A DNA stretch of 52,720 bases from Gordonibacter sp. An230 (GTDB taxonomy: Bacteria; Actinomycetota; Coriobacteriia; Coriobacteriales; Eggerthellaceae). Below, piece after piece: positions 24,066 through 32,629 of the stretch; the stretch's first letter is position 1; every line of letters starts with the position of its first letter. Below the pieces are notes generated by a model that saw only the letters and a list, made by a program, of their open reading frames with translations, was not told the origin of the DNA and ran no database searches. A program made the position numbers and the translations under genes. The stretch spans positions 1-52,720 of the forward strand of contig NZ_NFJP01000027.1 in NCBI RefSeq assembly GCF_002159915.1, read 5' to 3'.

Positions 24066-24920
24066 ATGAAGAAAAGGGTTTCCGTAGTCGCATCATTTGC
24101 GCTGTCTGCCATCATGGCAATGGCACTTGCATCATGCAGCAACACGGCAATCGACCAGTCATCATCAGCGCAAAAAGAGCAGCTTTCAGAAGGCCCGTCT
24201 GCCGCAAGGCAAGACGCAATGGAAATCAAACCTTCTCCGGACAAATACACTTGGTACGTTAAAAACTACAAGGGAATGAATGCCGCTTCGGTAGGATATG
24301 AATCGATGGCGGGTGATCGGCGAGATGCATACGGAGATGCGAACGTCAGAATCGTATTCGTTTCGAGCGACGGGACCTACCTTGACCCCGGCAACAACGA
24401 GCAGTTGGCTGAATATGTCGTAACCGGCCAGAACCTCGCTCCCAACACGGAAATCAAACTCACATATGCAAAAGATCCGGACGGAGGGGAATACAGCAAC
24501 CTCGTAGATGTCGCCAATTACAACGACATAGTGCTTGCCGTGGAGAAACCGGGGCAAAGCAAGGCTATTGATGTCAACCTGACGCCGATACTTCCTTCCC
24601 CCGACAAGTACGTCCGTTATGTGAAAGATTACGTCGGAATGAACGTCGCCTCTGCCGGATACATCTCCATGGCCGGAGATTACCGCGACTACTATGGCAA
24701 AGGAAACGTGAAACTTGAACTTGTCTCCGACGACGGATCCTACATCGACCCCTCCGACATAGAGATGATGAGCCAATACGTCGTTACCGGGCAGAGCATT
24801 GAGCCAAATACGGAGATATCCATGACTTTTGGAACGGATTCCGAAGGAAAGGAATACGACAGCCTCGTTGCCACGCAAAGCGTCCAGTCCATCACGCTCA
24901 ACGTCGCAAAACCACGTTAG
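24066..24920 (+). CDS. lipoprotein with two PASTA-like repeats
   Basis: Exported lipoprotein (284 residues) with a signal peptide ending LASC (Cys24), then a Ser/Gln/Ala-rich tether. Two tandem repeats follow, from about 56 and 179, each beginning PSPDKY...YVK.Y.GMN.AS.GY and continuing through V.SDG.Y.DP to QYVVTGQ and NTEI. The opening YVKDYVGMNVASAGY resembles the VPDVVGMSLDEA start of PASTA domains, though each unit is longer than a PASTA (about 110 against 65 residues). It sits behind a kinase that lacks PASTA repeats, so it may supply the sensing module in trans (inference). Start ATG 24066 follows GAGAGG. Base composition is more AT-rich than its surroundings. Confidence 0.75.
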   Translation: MKKRVSVVASFALSAIMAMALASCSNTAIDQSSSAQKEQLSEGPSAARQDAMEIKPSPDKYTWYVKNYKGMNAASVGYESMAGDRRDAYGDANVRIVFVSSDGTYLDPGNNEQLAEYVVTGQNLAPNTEIKLTYAKDPDGGEYSNLVDVANYNDIVLAVEKPGQSKAIDVNLTPILPSPDKYVRYVKDYVGMNVASAGYISMAGDYRDYYGKGNVKLELVSDDGSYIDPSDIEMMSQYVVTGQSIEPNTEISMTFGTDSEGKEYDSLVATQSVQSITLNVAKPR

Positions 24921-24984
24921 CAAGCGACCGGCGTTGATGCCCATCAGGCAAAGGCCCCGTTTAGAGAGGATGGAGGATTGGGAT

Positions 24985-25944
24985 ATGGACGATCAAAGAG
25001 TTCCAGACAGCGCGCTCGCCCCCAAACCGCAGAGCGAAACGGACAGAGGGGCTGCGTCCGCGAACGCTTCGGCCGCAATCCCCGGATCCCCCATCGGGCA
25101 AAGCAGACACAACGACGAAGCGGAAGAGTTCGCATACGCGGTCATCCGGCGCGCAGTTTCGCTCACAGGCGTGAAAATCGATCGCGCCGCATTTCTTCGC
25201 GCGGAATTGAAAAAGCACAGTCCCTCCACCGATCCCGACCTCGCCATCGCCACAAGCCCGATCTCTGCCGGTGCCGCCCCTCAAGAAGTCGATGCAGCTG
25301 CGCGCGCTGTCATCGATTTCGAAACGAGGAAGTGCGCTGCGATTTCCTTCGCAGCGGGCATTCCCGGCGGCATAGCACTTGCAGGGACGGTTCCCGCAGA
25401 CCTCGCACAGTATTTCGCGCACGTCATGCGCGTCGAGCAGAAACTTGCCTATCTGTACGGCTGGCAAACCTTCCTTGACAGCGACAACGAGATAGACGAC
25501 CAAACCATTCTGGAACTCGTCATCCTCATGGGTGTGATGCTTGGTGTCGGAGGCGCAGCATCCCGGGTCACAAAGTTCGCAACAGATGTCGCAAAAGCCA
25601 GCGTCGCAAAGGCGATAGAAAGACAAGCCCTCACGAAAACGTCATGGTACCCTTTGGCGAAAAAAATCTTGCGGGCGATAGGCGTCAACCTCACCAAGAA
25701 CGCGCTTTCCAAAACAGTCAGCAAGATCGTTCCCGTGATAGGCGGAGCCATATCGGGTGGATTGACGTACGCATCGTTCAAACCAAGCGCCGAGCGTCTG
25801 CGCAGGCATCTTCGCGCACTCCCCCTCTCCGGCATCGATCCGAACACTTCAAACGCAAAGCCTGGCGAAGCGACAGCGGTTCTGGCCGAAGCGCCAAAAA
25901 CAACAGGTGAAGCCTTTTCGTCTTTGAGGAAGCGAGGCGAGTAA
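24985..25944 (+). CDS. EcsC-like membrane-associated protein
   Basis: A 319-residue protein with a polar N-terminal 50 residues. A conserved-looking core follows: FAAGIPGGIALAGTVPADLAQYF..VMRVEQKLAYLYG (about 125-165), a hydrophobic hairpin (LELVILMGVMLGVGGAAS) and VPVIGGAISGGLTYASF (about 250-267). This is the pattern I associate with EcsC-type proteins, whose molecular role is unknown. Start ATG 24985 has GGAGG at suitable spacing. It follows the lipoprotein by 64 nt and is probably its operon partner. Confidence 0.55.
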   Translation: MDDQRVPDSALAPKPQSETDRGAASANASAAIPGSPIGQSRHNDEAEEFAYAVIRRAVSLTGVKIDRAAFLRAELKKHSPSTDPDLAIATSPISAGAAPQEVDAAARAVIDFETRKCAAISFAAGIPGGIALAGTVPADLAQYFAHVMRVEQKLAYLYGWQTFLDSDNEIDDQTILELVILMGVMLGVGGAASRVTKFATDVAKASVAKAIERQALTKTSWYPLAKKILRAIGVNLTKNALSKTVSKIVPVIGGAISGGLTYASFKPSAERLRRHLRALPLSGIDPNTSNAKPGEATAVLAEAPKTTGEAFSSLRKRGE

Positions 25945-26117
25945 AACCCCATTGAGCACGAATCCACCCTGCGATGGCTTCGGCCCGCCCCTGCTTTTCA
26001 TCCAAAGCCCCATCCCCTCATGCGAATCGCACCCTAGACAAATTCGCCGAAAGCACGGCCTCTTCGTTACGTCGCTGCCGAAAGCAGGAGCCGCGGCCAA
26101 GCGGCACATGCCATAGG

Positions 26118-26576
26118 CTAACCCTCTTCCCCGCCCTGGCCGGAAGATTCCTCCTGCGCTCGCCATGCGTCCACCTTCGCGTTGATGTCCTTCCCGAACG
26201 CTTGCAGGAAGGGAATCCAATCGTCGAGCACTCTGCGGGCACAGTCGAGTGCGAACTCGGCGTTGTAGTTGTGGGAAAGCTCGTTACGCACAAGGCGCAT
26301 CTCGTTCCAGCGCGCGTCATCCTCGATGATGCCGTTGTAAGCCGCCTGCTCGATGGCCTCGCGGGGACTCCCCTTCGCCCAGTCGACGATGCCGTAGCGC
26401 TGGATCAGCACGTCTTTCATGAGCTTCCATGAAAGGTCGAAGGCGAGCTTGAACTTGCTGAGCAAGCCGGAGAGCACATAGGTGTCTTCGAACACAGGCT
26501 TGTCGTACGCTTGGCCAAGCTCCCAGATCAAGCCGTTAAGATTGGCCAGACGATCCGTATAAGACGATTCCGTCAC
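26118..26576 (-). CDS. HEPN-domain protein, HepT-like toxin (HI0074 type)
   Basis: All-helical HEPN protein (152 residues) carrying the RX4HXY motif (Arg97-Asn-Glu-Leu-Ser-His102-Asn-Tyr104) that forms the RNase centre of HepT toxins. The sequence also resembles HI0074-type partners of minimal nucleotidyltransferases. GTG 26576 follows AAGGAGG. It overlaps the nucleotidyltransferase gene by 41 nt, so the two are co-translated, antitoxin first. Expected role: mRNA/tRNA cleavage unless AMPylated on the motif Tyr by the partner, as shown for MntA/HepT (type VII). Confidence 0.8.
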   Translation of the reverse strand: MTESSYTDRLANLNGLIWELGQAYDKPVFEDTYVLSGLLSKFKLAFDLSWKLMKDVLIQRYGIVDWAKGSPREAIEQAAYNGIIEDDARWNEMRLVRNELSHNYNAEFALDCARRVLDDWIPFLQAFGKDINAKVDAWRAQEESSGQGGEEG

Positions 26577-26868
26577 GGTCGATCGCCTCCTTCAGCATTG
26601 GGCTCACCAGCCCGTTCATGCGAACGATATCCCACTTCTTGAGCGTCGGGAGCGCCTCGAGGTCGTCCTGCAGGGCATCCCAATCGCGAACCGTCCAACC
26701 CCTGCCAGGCCATACGGCGATATCGATGTCGCTTGTAGAATGCGCCGCGCCTTTCGCGAAGGAGCCGAACAGAACAGCCGCCGCGATGTTGCGCTTCCTC
26801 ATGCACGACACAGCCGCCTCAAGGAGGGAATCTATGTCCCGTCTTCCTTCCACAGCTCCCTCACACAT
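26536..26868 (-). CDS. minimal nucleotidyltransferase, MntA-like antitoxin
   Basis: Small MNT-fold nucleotidyltransferase (110 residues) with the GSX10DXD motif (Gly35-Ser36, Asp47, Asp49 in GSFAKGAAHSTSDIDIAV). In characterised pairs it AMPylates the HEPN toxin. ATG 26868 overlaps the ychF stop by 8 nt; GTG 26853, with GAGGGAG before it, is an alternative start. It therefore depends on ychF for transcription and perhaps translation, an unusual place for a toxin-antitoxin module. Confidence 0.8.
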   Translation of the reverse strand: MCEGAVEGRRDIDSLLEAAVSCMRKRNIAAAVLFGSFAKGAAHSTSDIDIAVWPGRGWTVRDWDALQDDLEALPTLKKWDIVRMNGLVSPMLKEAIDRDGIVLYGSSGQS

Positions 26869-27925
26869 TGAACTTGAAGTGCATCACGTCGCCGTCCTGC
26901 ACGACGTAGTCCTTGCCCTCTTGGCGCAGCTTGCCGGCCGCACGGCACCCGGCCTCGCCGCCCAGCTCCACGTAGTCGGTGTAGGCGGCCGTCTCGGCCT
27001 TGATGAAGCCGCGCTCGAAGTCGGTGTGGATGACGCCGGCGGCTTGCGGCGCTTTCGCGCCGATGGGGATGGTCCACGCGCGCGTCTCCGTCTCGCCGCT
27101 CGTGAAGTAGCTCTGCAACCCCAAAAGCTTGTACGCCTCGCGCACGAGGCGCGCAAGGCCGCTCTCCGCAAGCCCCATGGCCTCCAGGTACTCCTTCGCC
27201 TCGGCGGGGTCGAGCTCGGCCAGGTCGGCCTCCACCTTCGCCGAGATGGGCACCGGCTGGCAGCCGTCGATCTCGGGCAGGTCGGCGTCCAGCTGGTCCT
27301 CGTCCACGTTCGCGATGTAGAGCATCGGCTTCATCGTGAGCAGATGCAGGTCGTAAAGGGCTTCGCGCTCCTCGTCCGTCAAATCGAGCGTGCGCGCGCG
27401 ATGGCCCTCGTTCAGCCCTTCCAGCGCCTTCTTCGCCGCGGCCAGCTTGGCCGCGCCCGCCTTGTCGCGCTTGGCTTCCTTCTCAAGGCGCGGGATGGCC
27501 TTCTCCACCGTGGCCATGTCGGCCAGCACCAGCTCGGTCTTGATCGTCTCCACGTCGGACTGCGGGTCAACGCGCCCCGCCACGTGCACCACGTCGGGGT
27601 CGCCGAAGAAGCGCACCACCTCGCAGATGGCGTCCGTCTCGCGGATGTTCGCCAAAAACTGGTTGCCCAGCCCCTCGCCCTGGCTCGCGCCCGCCACGAG
27701 CCCTGCGATGTCCACGAACTCCACGGTGGCCGGCACGATGCGCGCCGGATGGTCGATGGCGGCCAGCGCGTCGAGCCGCGCGTCGGGCACGGGCACCACG
27801 CCCACGTTCGGTTCGATGGTGGCGAACGGGTAGTTGGCCGCAAGGCCGCCCTTGTTGGTGAGGGCCGTGAACAGCGTGGACTTGCCCACGTTGGGCAGGC
27901 CGACGATACCGATGGATAGCGACAT
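26861..27925 (-). CDS. ychF: redox-regulated ATPase/GTPase YchF
   Basis: Obg-family P-loop protein (354 residues) that prefers ATP and associates with ribosomes; known as YchF/EngD/OLA1. Visible motifs: GLPNVGKSTLF (G1), VDIAGLV (G3), NVDE in place of NKxD (G4, explaining ATP use), and a C-terminal TGS domain ending YVVQDGDVMHFKFNV. Start ATG 27925 has AAAGGAA. It is transcribed from an extended -10 at 27954-27962 that abuts the previous gene's terminator. Confidence 0.95.
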   Translation of the reverse strand: MSLSIGIVGLPNVGKSTLFTALTNKGGLAANYPFATIEPNVGVVPVPDARLDALAAIDHPARIVPATVEFVDIAGLVAGASQGEGLGNQFLANIRETDAICEVVRFFGDPDVVHVAGRVDPQSDVETIKTELVLADMATVEKAIPRLEKEAKRDKAGAAKLAAAKKALEGLNEGHRARTLDLTDEEREALYDLHLLTMKPMLYIANVDEDQLDADLPEIDGCQPVPISAKVEADLAELDPAEAKEYLEAMGLAESGLARLVREAYKLLGLQSYFTSGETETRAWTIPIGAKAPQAAGVIHTDFERGFIKAETAAYTDYVELGGEAGCRAAGKLRQEGKDYVVQDGDVMHFKFNV

Positions 27926-27953
27926 GAGAGTTCCTTTCGAAAGACACCGCTTC

Positions 27954-27962
27954 ATGATAGCA
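27954..27962 (-). promoter_or_regulatory. extended -10 promoter of ychF
   Basis: TGCTATCAT on the minus strand directly follows (and by 2 nt overlaps) the hairpin ending the transporter gene. It gives a leader of about 20 nt. Confidence 0.55.
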
Positions 27963-27990
27963 CCCCTTCGCCCGTGCGGGCGAAGGGGTG
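27961..27990 (-). terminator. hairpin terminator after the NSS transporter
   Basis: CACCCCTTCGCCC (27961-27973) pairs perfectly with 27978-27990 across a 4-nt loop, 7 nt after the transporter stop. A U run is absent on both strands, so termination may be partial and feed ychF. Confidence 0.6.
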
Positions 27991-27997
27991 CGTCCGG

Positions 27998-29380
27998 CTA
28001 CATCACGAAGAAGCCGAACTGCTGGGCCACGTACGCGATCAAAATGACCGTCACCAGCACGGGTGCGATGTACTTGATCATAACGACGAACAGCTTCTCG
28101 GACTTGAACGGCCCGGACGACTTCACCTCGTCGACGACCACCTTCGGCTTCACGATCCACCCCACGAACACGCACGCCATCAAAGCTGCGATGGGCATCA
28201 TCACGGAGTTCGAGATGAAGTCAAGGAAATCGAGGATGGCCGTTCCCTCGCCGAACGGCTGGATGAACGACAGCTGGTTGTAACCGAGATTCACCACCAC
28301 GGCCGCACAGGCGATGAACGCCACCACGGCGGCGAACGCCTTGCGGCGGCTCCACCGCAGCGAATCCGCCACGATGGACACGCACGTCTCGGTGAGCGAT
28401 ATCGCCGAAGTGAGCGCCGCGAAGATCACCAGCAGGAAGAACAGGAACCCGACGAGCACCGCCACGTCCCCCATGCGGTTGAAGATGTCGGGCAGAATGA
28501 CGAACATGAGCGACGGGCCCGATTTCGCCGCCACGGCCTCGCTCGACCCCATAGCCGCGAACGCCGTGGGCACGATCACCAAACCGGCCAAGAAGGCGAA
28601 ACCGGCATCGAACAGCTCGATGCGGCGCACCGACTGCTCCAAATTGTCCTTCTTGCCGAGGTACGAGCCGTAGGTGATCATGATGCCCATCGCCAAGCTC
28701 AAGCTGTAGAACATCTGCCCCATCGCCGCGATCACCAGCTCGGGGCCGAACTTGCTCATGTCGGGCGTCAGGTAGTACGCCAAGCCGTCGAGCGCGCCCG
28801 GCATCGTGAGCACGTACGCCGCCAAGCCGATCGTCATGAGGATGAGGATGGGCATGAGAACCTTGTTCGCCTTCTCGATGCCGCCTTTCACGCCAAGGCC
28901 CACGACAATGAACGTCGCCGCCAAAAACAGCAGCATCCACAGATAGCTTTCGGGGTTGTTCGACGTGAAGCTGGCGAAATACGCGCCCCCATCGGCCAGC
29001 GCGGCCGGACCATCAAGCAGATAGGCCGCCGCGTACTTCGTCACCCAGCCGCCGATCACGCAGTAATACGGCACGATGACGAACGGGATAACGGACGTGA
29101 AGAAGCCGATGAACGCGTATTTCTTGCTCAGCGTCCTGAACGCTCCGATGGCGCTCTGCCCCGTCTTGCGGCCGATGGCCACCTCCAGCATCATGAGCGA
29201 GAATCCGAACGTCACCACGAGCACCATATAGGTGATGAGGAACGCCCCGCCGCCGTATTTCGCCGCCAAATAGGGGAAGCGCCACAGGTTGCCCAAGCCC
29301 ACGGCGGACGCCGCCGCCGCCAAAATGAACGCCCACTTGCTCGACCAGAGCGAGCGCAGGGGCGCGCCGGTTGAAGCCAT
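27998..29380 (-). CDS. neurotransmitter:sodium symporter (NSS) family transporter
   Basis: Sodium-dependent transporter, in bacteria usually for amino acids such as Trp, Tyr, Leu or Met (460 residues, about 11-12 hydrophobic segments). The NSS signature is near the start: AVGLGNLWRFPYLAAKYGGGAFLITY, with Gly/Asn residues of the sodium site in TM1. TM6 (ELVIAAMGQMFYSLSLAMGIMITYGSYL) and TM8 (FAALTSAISLTE) are also recognisable. ATG 29380 follows GGAGG at 9 nt. Substrate not determinable. Divergent from asnB. Confidence 0.9.
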   Translation of the reverse strand: MASTGAPLRSLWSSKWAFILAAAASAVGLGNLWRFPYLAAKYGGGAFLITYMVLVVTFGFSLMMLEVAIGRKTGQSAIGAFRTLSKKYAFIGFFTSVIPFVIVPYYCVIGGWVTKYAAAYLLDGPAALADGGAYFASFTSNNPESYLWMLLFLAATFIVVGLGVKGGIEKANKVLMPILILMTIGLAAYVLTMPGALDGLAYYLTPDMSKFGPELVIAAMGQMFYSLSLAMGIMITYGSYLGKKDNLEQSVRRIELFDAGFAFLAGLVIVPTAFAAMGSSEAVAAKSGPSLMFVILPDIFNRMGDVAVLVGFLFFLLVIFAALTSAISLTETCVSIVADSLRWSRRKAFAAVVAFIACAAVVVNLGYNQLSFIQPFGEGTAILDFLDFISNSVMMPIAALMACVFVGWIVKPKVVVDEVKSSGPFKSEKLFVVMIKYIAPVLVTVILIAYVAQQFGFFVM

Positions 29381-29627
29381 CGCGAAAAACCTCCATGTCG
29401 AAACGAAACCTGCAAGGAAAGGCGCCGCGGCTCCGCCGCGGCAAAAGCGGAAGGGGCGCTTGTTCGCAGCCCGCCTCCGCATCATGGCCCGAAACAGTAA
29501 TTGTAACGGCAAACGACCCGATTGCGGCGATGTTTTTTTCACACGGGCGACAACGCGACCCGACAGAGCAGACATCGTCACGCTATCATGATGCGCGAAG
29601 GAAAAGACGGACAAGGAGAACCCACCC

Positions 29628-31748
29628 ATGTGCGGCATCTGCGGATTCACCGGCGCCTCGCAAGGCGACCTGCCCATCCTGAAGGCCATGTGCGACATCA
29701 TGGCGCATCGCGGCCCCGACGGCGAGGGGCAGTACCTCGACGGAGGCGTGGCACTGGGGCACCGGAGGCTGTCGCTCATCGACCTCGAAGGCGGCAACCA
29801 GCCGATGGTGCGCGCCGACGGCGGCCGCGACGCCCGCACCACCTCGCCGGCGCTCGCGCTCGACGGCACCCCGCTCGCGGGAGCGGAGGACGCGGCGGCC
29901 ACCGGACAGTACGCCATCGTGTTCAACGGCGAGATCTACAACTACCGCGACCTGCGCGCCGAGCTGGAGGCGCAAGGCTGGGCGTTCAAGACGCACTCAG
30001 ACACCGAAGTGCTGCTCACGGGCTACCTCGCCTGGGGCGAAGACGTCCTTTTGCGGCTGCGCGGCATGTTCGCGTTCGCCATCTGGAACCGCGAGACACG
30101 CGAGCTGTTCTGCGCGCGGGATTTCTTCGGCATCAAACCGTTCTACTACACGGTGCAGAAGGGGAAAGGCGGCAGCGCGGATGCAACGGCGGGCGAGAGC
30201 GCCGAGGCGGGCAGCGCAACGGCATGCGCGGGCGCGGCTGACGGCAGCGCGGGGACCAGCGCGGCAACCGCCCCCCGATTCATCTTCGCTTCCGAGATCA
30301 AGTGCATCCTGGAGCACCCCGCCTACGAGCGCAAGCTCAACGAGGACGCGCTGGAGCAGTACCTGTGCTTCCAGTTCAGCGCGCTCGACGAGACGTTCTT
30401 CAAGGGCATCTTCAAGCTGCCCCCGGCGCACTGCCTCACCGTACGCGCCGACGGCACCGTCGAGATGCGCCGCTACTGGCGCCCCGCCTACGATTTCGAC
30501 GAGCGGCGCAGCCGGAAGGACACCGTGGATGCCATCGACAAAGCGCTGCGCGAGAGCGTTCGCTACCACAACGTGGCCGACGTGGAGGTGGGGTCGTTCC
30601 TTTCGAGCGGCATCGACTCCAGCTACATGGCGGCGTGCCTGGCGAAGGAGAACCCGGACATCAAGACGTTCACCGTGGGCTTCGCCGAGTACGAGGACGA
30701 GCGCGACGAGATCAGCTGGGCGCGTGAGCTGGCCGACGAACTGGGCATCGAGAACGACTCCAAGCACATCGGCGAGGACGAGTACTGGGAGAGCCTGCCG
30801 CGCGTGCAGTGGCACATGGACGAACCCTCGGCCGACCCGAGCGCCGTGGCGCTGTACTTCGTGGACCAGATCGCCGCGAAGCGCGTGAAGGCGGTGCTGT
30901 CCGGCGAAGGGGCCGACGAGTTCTTCGGCGGCTACCGCATCTACCAGACGCCGTTCGCCAACGAGAAGCTGGCCTGGGTGCCGAAGGGCCTGCTGCGCGG
31001 CGCGTCGAAGGCGGCCCGCGCGCTCGGCGTGCGCGGCGCGAACTACCTCGAGCGCGCGAGCGAGACGCCCGAGGACTGGTACTACACGAACGCGAACGGC
31101 GTGGCGTTCAGCCCCGAGGAGCGCGAGCGGCTGCGCGCCGGCAAGCGCGCGGCGGGCACGGACGCAAACGCGGGTTCCGCTGCGGGTGCCGCCGCAGGCG
31201 CGGCCGTCCCCACGCCGCAAAGCCTCACCGCCCCCATGTACGCCGAGGTGGCACACCTCGACGAGACGACGCGCATGCAGTACGTCGACCTGCACTTCTG
31301 GCTGGTGGGCGACATCCTGCTCAAAACCGACAAGATGTCGATGGCCCACTCGCTGGAAAGCCGCGTGCCCTTCCTGGACACGCAGGTGTTCGACGTCGCG
31401 CGCACCGTGCCGCTTGCGCTCAAAGTGAACGCCGAGCAGACGAAGATCGCCCTGCGCGAGGCGTCCGAGCGCGCCATCCCGCACGACTGGGCGCAGAAGG
31501 AGAAGCTGGGATTTCCCGTGCCCGTGGTGAACTGGTTGCGGCAGGATCGCTATTACGCCCTGCTGAAGGAGTGGTTCACCGGCCCGGAGGCAGAGGCGTT
31601 CTTCAACACCGACGAGCTGGTGCGACTGCTCGACGAGCACAAGGCCGGCGCCGACCGCTCGCGCAAGATCTGGATCGTCTACATGTTCCTCATGTGGTAC
31701 CGCATCTACTTCGTGGACCGCGCCGTGCCCGAAAAGCCCGCAGCGTGA
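29628..31748 (+). CDS. asnB: glutamine-hydrolysing asparagine synthetase with Ala-rich inserts
   Basis: Makes Asn from Asp, Gln and ATP. It has Cys2 as N-terminal nucleophile (MCGICGF), a glutaminase domain to about 230, and the synthetase PP-loop FLSSGIDSS (324-332) with SGEGADEFFGGY. Three low-complexity inserts break the fold: residues about 62-93 (Asp/Ala/Gly), 178-216 (Ala/Ser/Gly/Thr) and 505-530 (Ala/Gly). They raise the length to 706 from about 610-630. The frame stays open and the flanking motifs align, so they are real in-frame insertions, likely surface loops. It complements the GatCAB route to Asn. It ends at a shared terminator. Confidence 0.93.
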   Translation: MCGICGFTGASQGDLPILKAMCDIMAHRGPDGEGQYLDGGVALGHRRLSLIDLEGGNQPMVRADGGRDARTTSPALALDGTPLAGAEDAAATGQYAIVFNGEIYNYRDLRAELEAQGWAFKTHSDTEVLLTGYLAWGEDVLLRLRGMFAFAIWNRETRELFCARDFFGIKPFYYTVQKGKGGSADATAGESAEAGSATACAGAADGSAGTSAATAPRFIFASEIKCILEHPAYERKLNEDALEQYLCFQFSALDETFFKGIFKLPPAHCLTVRADGTVEMRRYWRPAYDFDERRSRKDTVDAIDKALRESVRYHNVADVEVGSFLSSGIDSSYMAACLAKENPDIKTFTVGFAEYEDERDEISWARELADELGIENDSKHIGEDEYWESLPRVQWHMDEPSADPSAVALYFVDQIAAKRVKAVLSGEGADEFFGGYRIYQTPFANEKLAWVPKGLLRGASKAARALGVRGANYLERASETPEDWYYTNANGVAFSPEERERLRAGKRAAGTDANAGSAAGAAAGAAVPTPQSLTAPMYAEVAHLDETTRMQYVDLHFWLVGDILLKTDKMSMAHSLESRVPFLDTQVFDVARTVPLALKVNAEQTKIALREASERAIPHDWAQKEKLGFPVPVVNWLRQDRYYALLKEWFTGPEAEAFFNTDELVRLLDEHKAGADRSRKIWIVYMFLMWYRIYFVDRAVPEKPAA

Positions 31749-31775
31749 AAGAAGGCCCCTTCGCGGGGCCTTCTT
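31749..31775. terminator. bidirectional terminator between asnB and the unknown protein
   Basis: AAGAAGGCCCC (31749-31759) pairs with GGGGCCTTCTT (31765-31775) over a 5-nt loop. A-rich and T-rich ends lie on either side, and it sits between convergent stops at 31748 and 31779. Confidence 0.8.
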
Positions 31776-31778
31776 CGT

Positions 31779-32591
31779 TCAGGCGAGCTTCGACGCGTCG
31801 ACGGCCACGAGATGGCCGTGCTCGTCCTCGAACACGCACAGGCCGCCGTCGCGGCTCTCGTACAGGTGCCGGAAGCGGGCGAAGCGCTCGGCTCGCGTCG
31901 GCGCGGGCGCGGGCAGGGCGCCTTCGCCCGCGGGAGAGAAGCCTTCCGGCTCTTCCGCAGAACCCTCCGGATCCTCCACGCCCCCCTCCCCGCCGTCTGC
32001 GGCGCCTTCGACGGCCTCTCGAACGGCCTCCCGCACGAACGAGGAACCCGAAACGGAGCAAGGAGGCACGCCCTCGCCCTGCCCCCAAGACTCAGGCCCT
32101 TCGCCCTCCGGCACCGCCGCCGAGGCGATGCGCGCTGCGTCCGACTCTTCATTCGCCTCGGCTTCAACCATGGCACTTGGCTCCTCCCCCGCGGCACCTT
32201 CGACCGTCACGGCTCCTGCATCCGCAGACCCCTCGTCCCGCGCATCCGTCGCAACCTCCGAGGCGTCGTCATCTGCGACAGCCTCCTCGCCGCGTGCGCC
32301 GTCAAGCGCTGCAGCGGCAAGGCCGCCTTCGAACACTTCCATCCCCGATGCCATCATCTGCGCTGACGACGTTTGAAAGCCGACCCCTAAGCGAGAGCGC
32401 AACGACAGGTTCGACTGGGCGATGGACGCAAGCTCGCTTCCGCGCTCTGCGAGCGCTTCGTCGTCTGCCCGCTCCAAAAGCCTGCCGATCTCGAGCACGC
32501 GGCTCCACGAGCGGGCGTCCAGATCCTCTTTCAAGGACACGATCCTCTCCACCTCGCGCGCCACGCGCTTTTCCGTTGAACCACCGAACAT
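31779..32591 (-). CDS. acidic low-complexity protein of unknown function
   Basis: Not recognised. The 270 residues fall into three parts. An N-terminal charged helical domain (about 1-72) contains REVERIVSLKEDLDARSWSR. A long central stretch (about 80-225) is dominated by Ala, Glu, Asp, Gly and Ser and probably disordered. A short C-terminal motif is rich in aromatic residues (FARFRHLYESRDGGLCVFED, then EHGHLVAVDASKL). No signal peptide or membrane segment. ATG 32591 has AAGGCGG and lies 20 nt downstream of an extended -10 (TGCTACAAT). Codon use matches neighbours, so a real gene is likely. Confidence 0.7.
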   Translation of the reverse strand: MFGGSTEKRVAREVERIVSLKEDLDARSWSRVLEIGRLLERADDEALAERGSELASIAQSNLSLRSRLGVGFQTSSAQMMASGMEVFEGGLAAAALDGARGEEAVADDDASEVATDARDEGSADAGAVTVEGAAGEEPSAMVEAEANEESDAARIASAAVPEGEGPESWGQGEGVPPCSVSGSSFVREAVREAVEGAADGGEGGVEDPEGSAEEPEGFSPAGEGALPAPAPTRAERFARFRHLYESRDGGLCVFEDEHGHLVAVDASKLA

Positions 32592-32618
32592 GCAAGCCGC
32601 CTTTTCTTGGAAGGCCCT

Positions 32619-32627
32619 ATTGTAGCA
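32619..32627 (-). promoter_or_regulatory. extended -10 promoter of the acidic protein gene
   Basis: TGCTACAAT on the minus strand overlaps the area just before the truA stop and gives a leader of about 20 nt. Confidence 0.5.
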
Positions 32628-32629
32628 TG

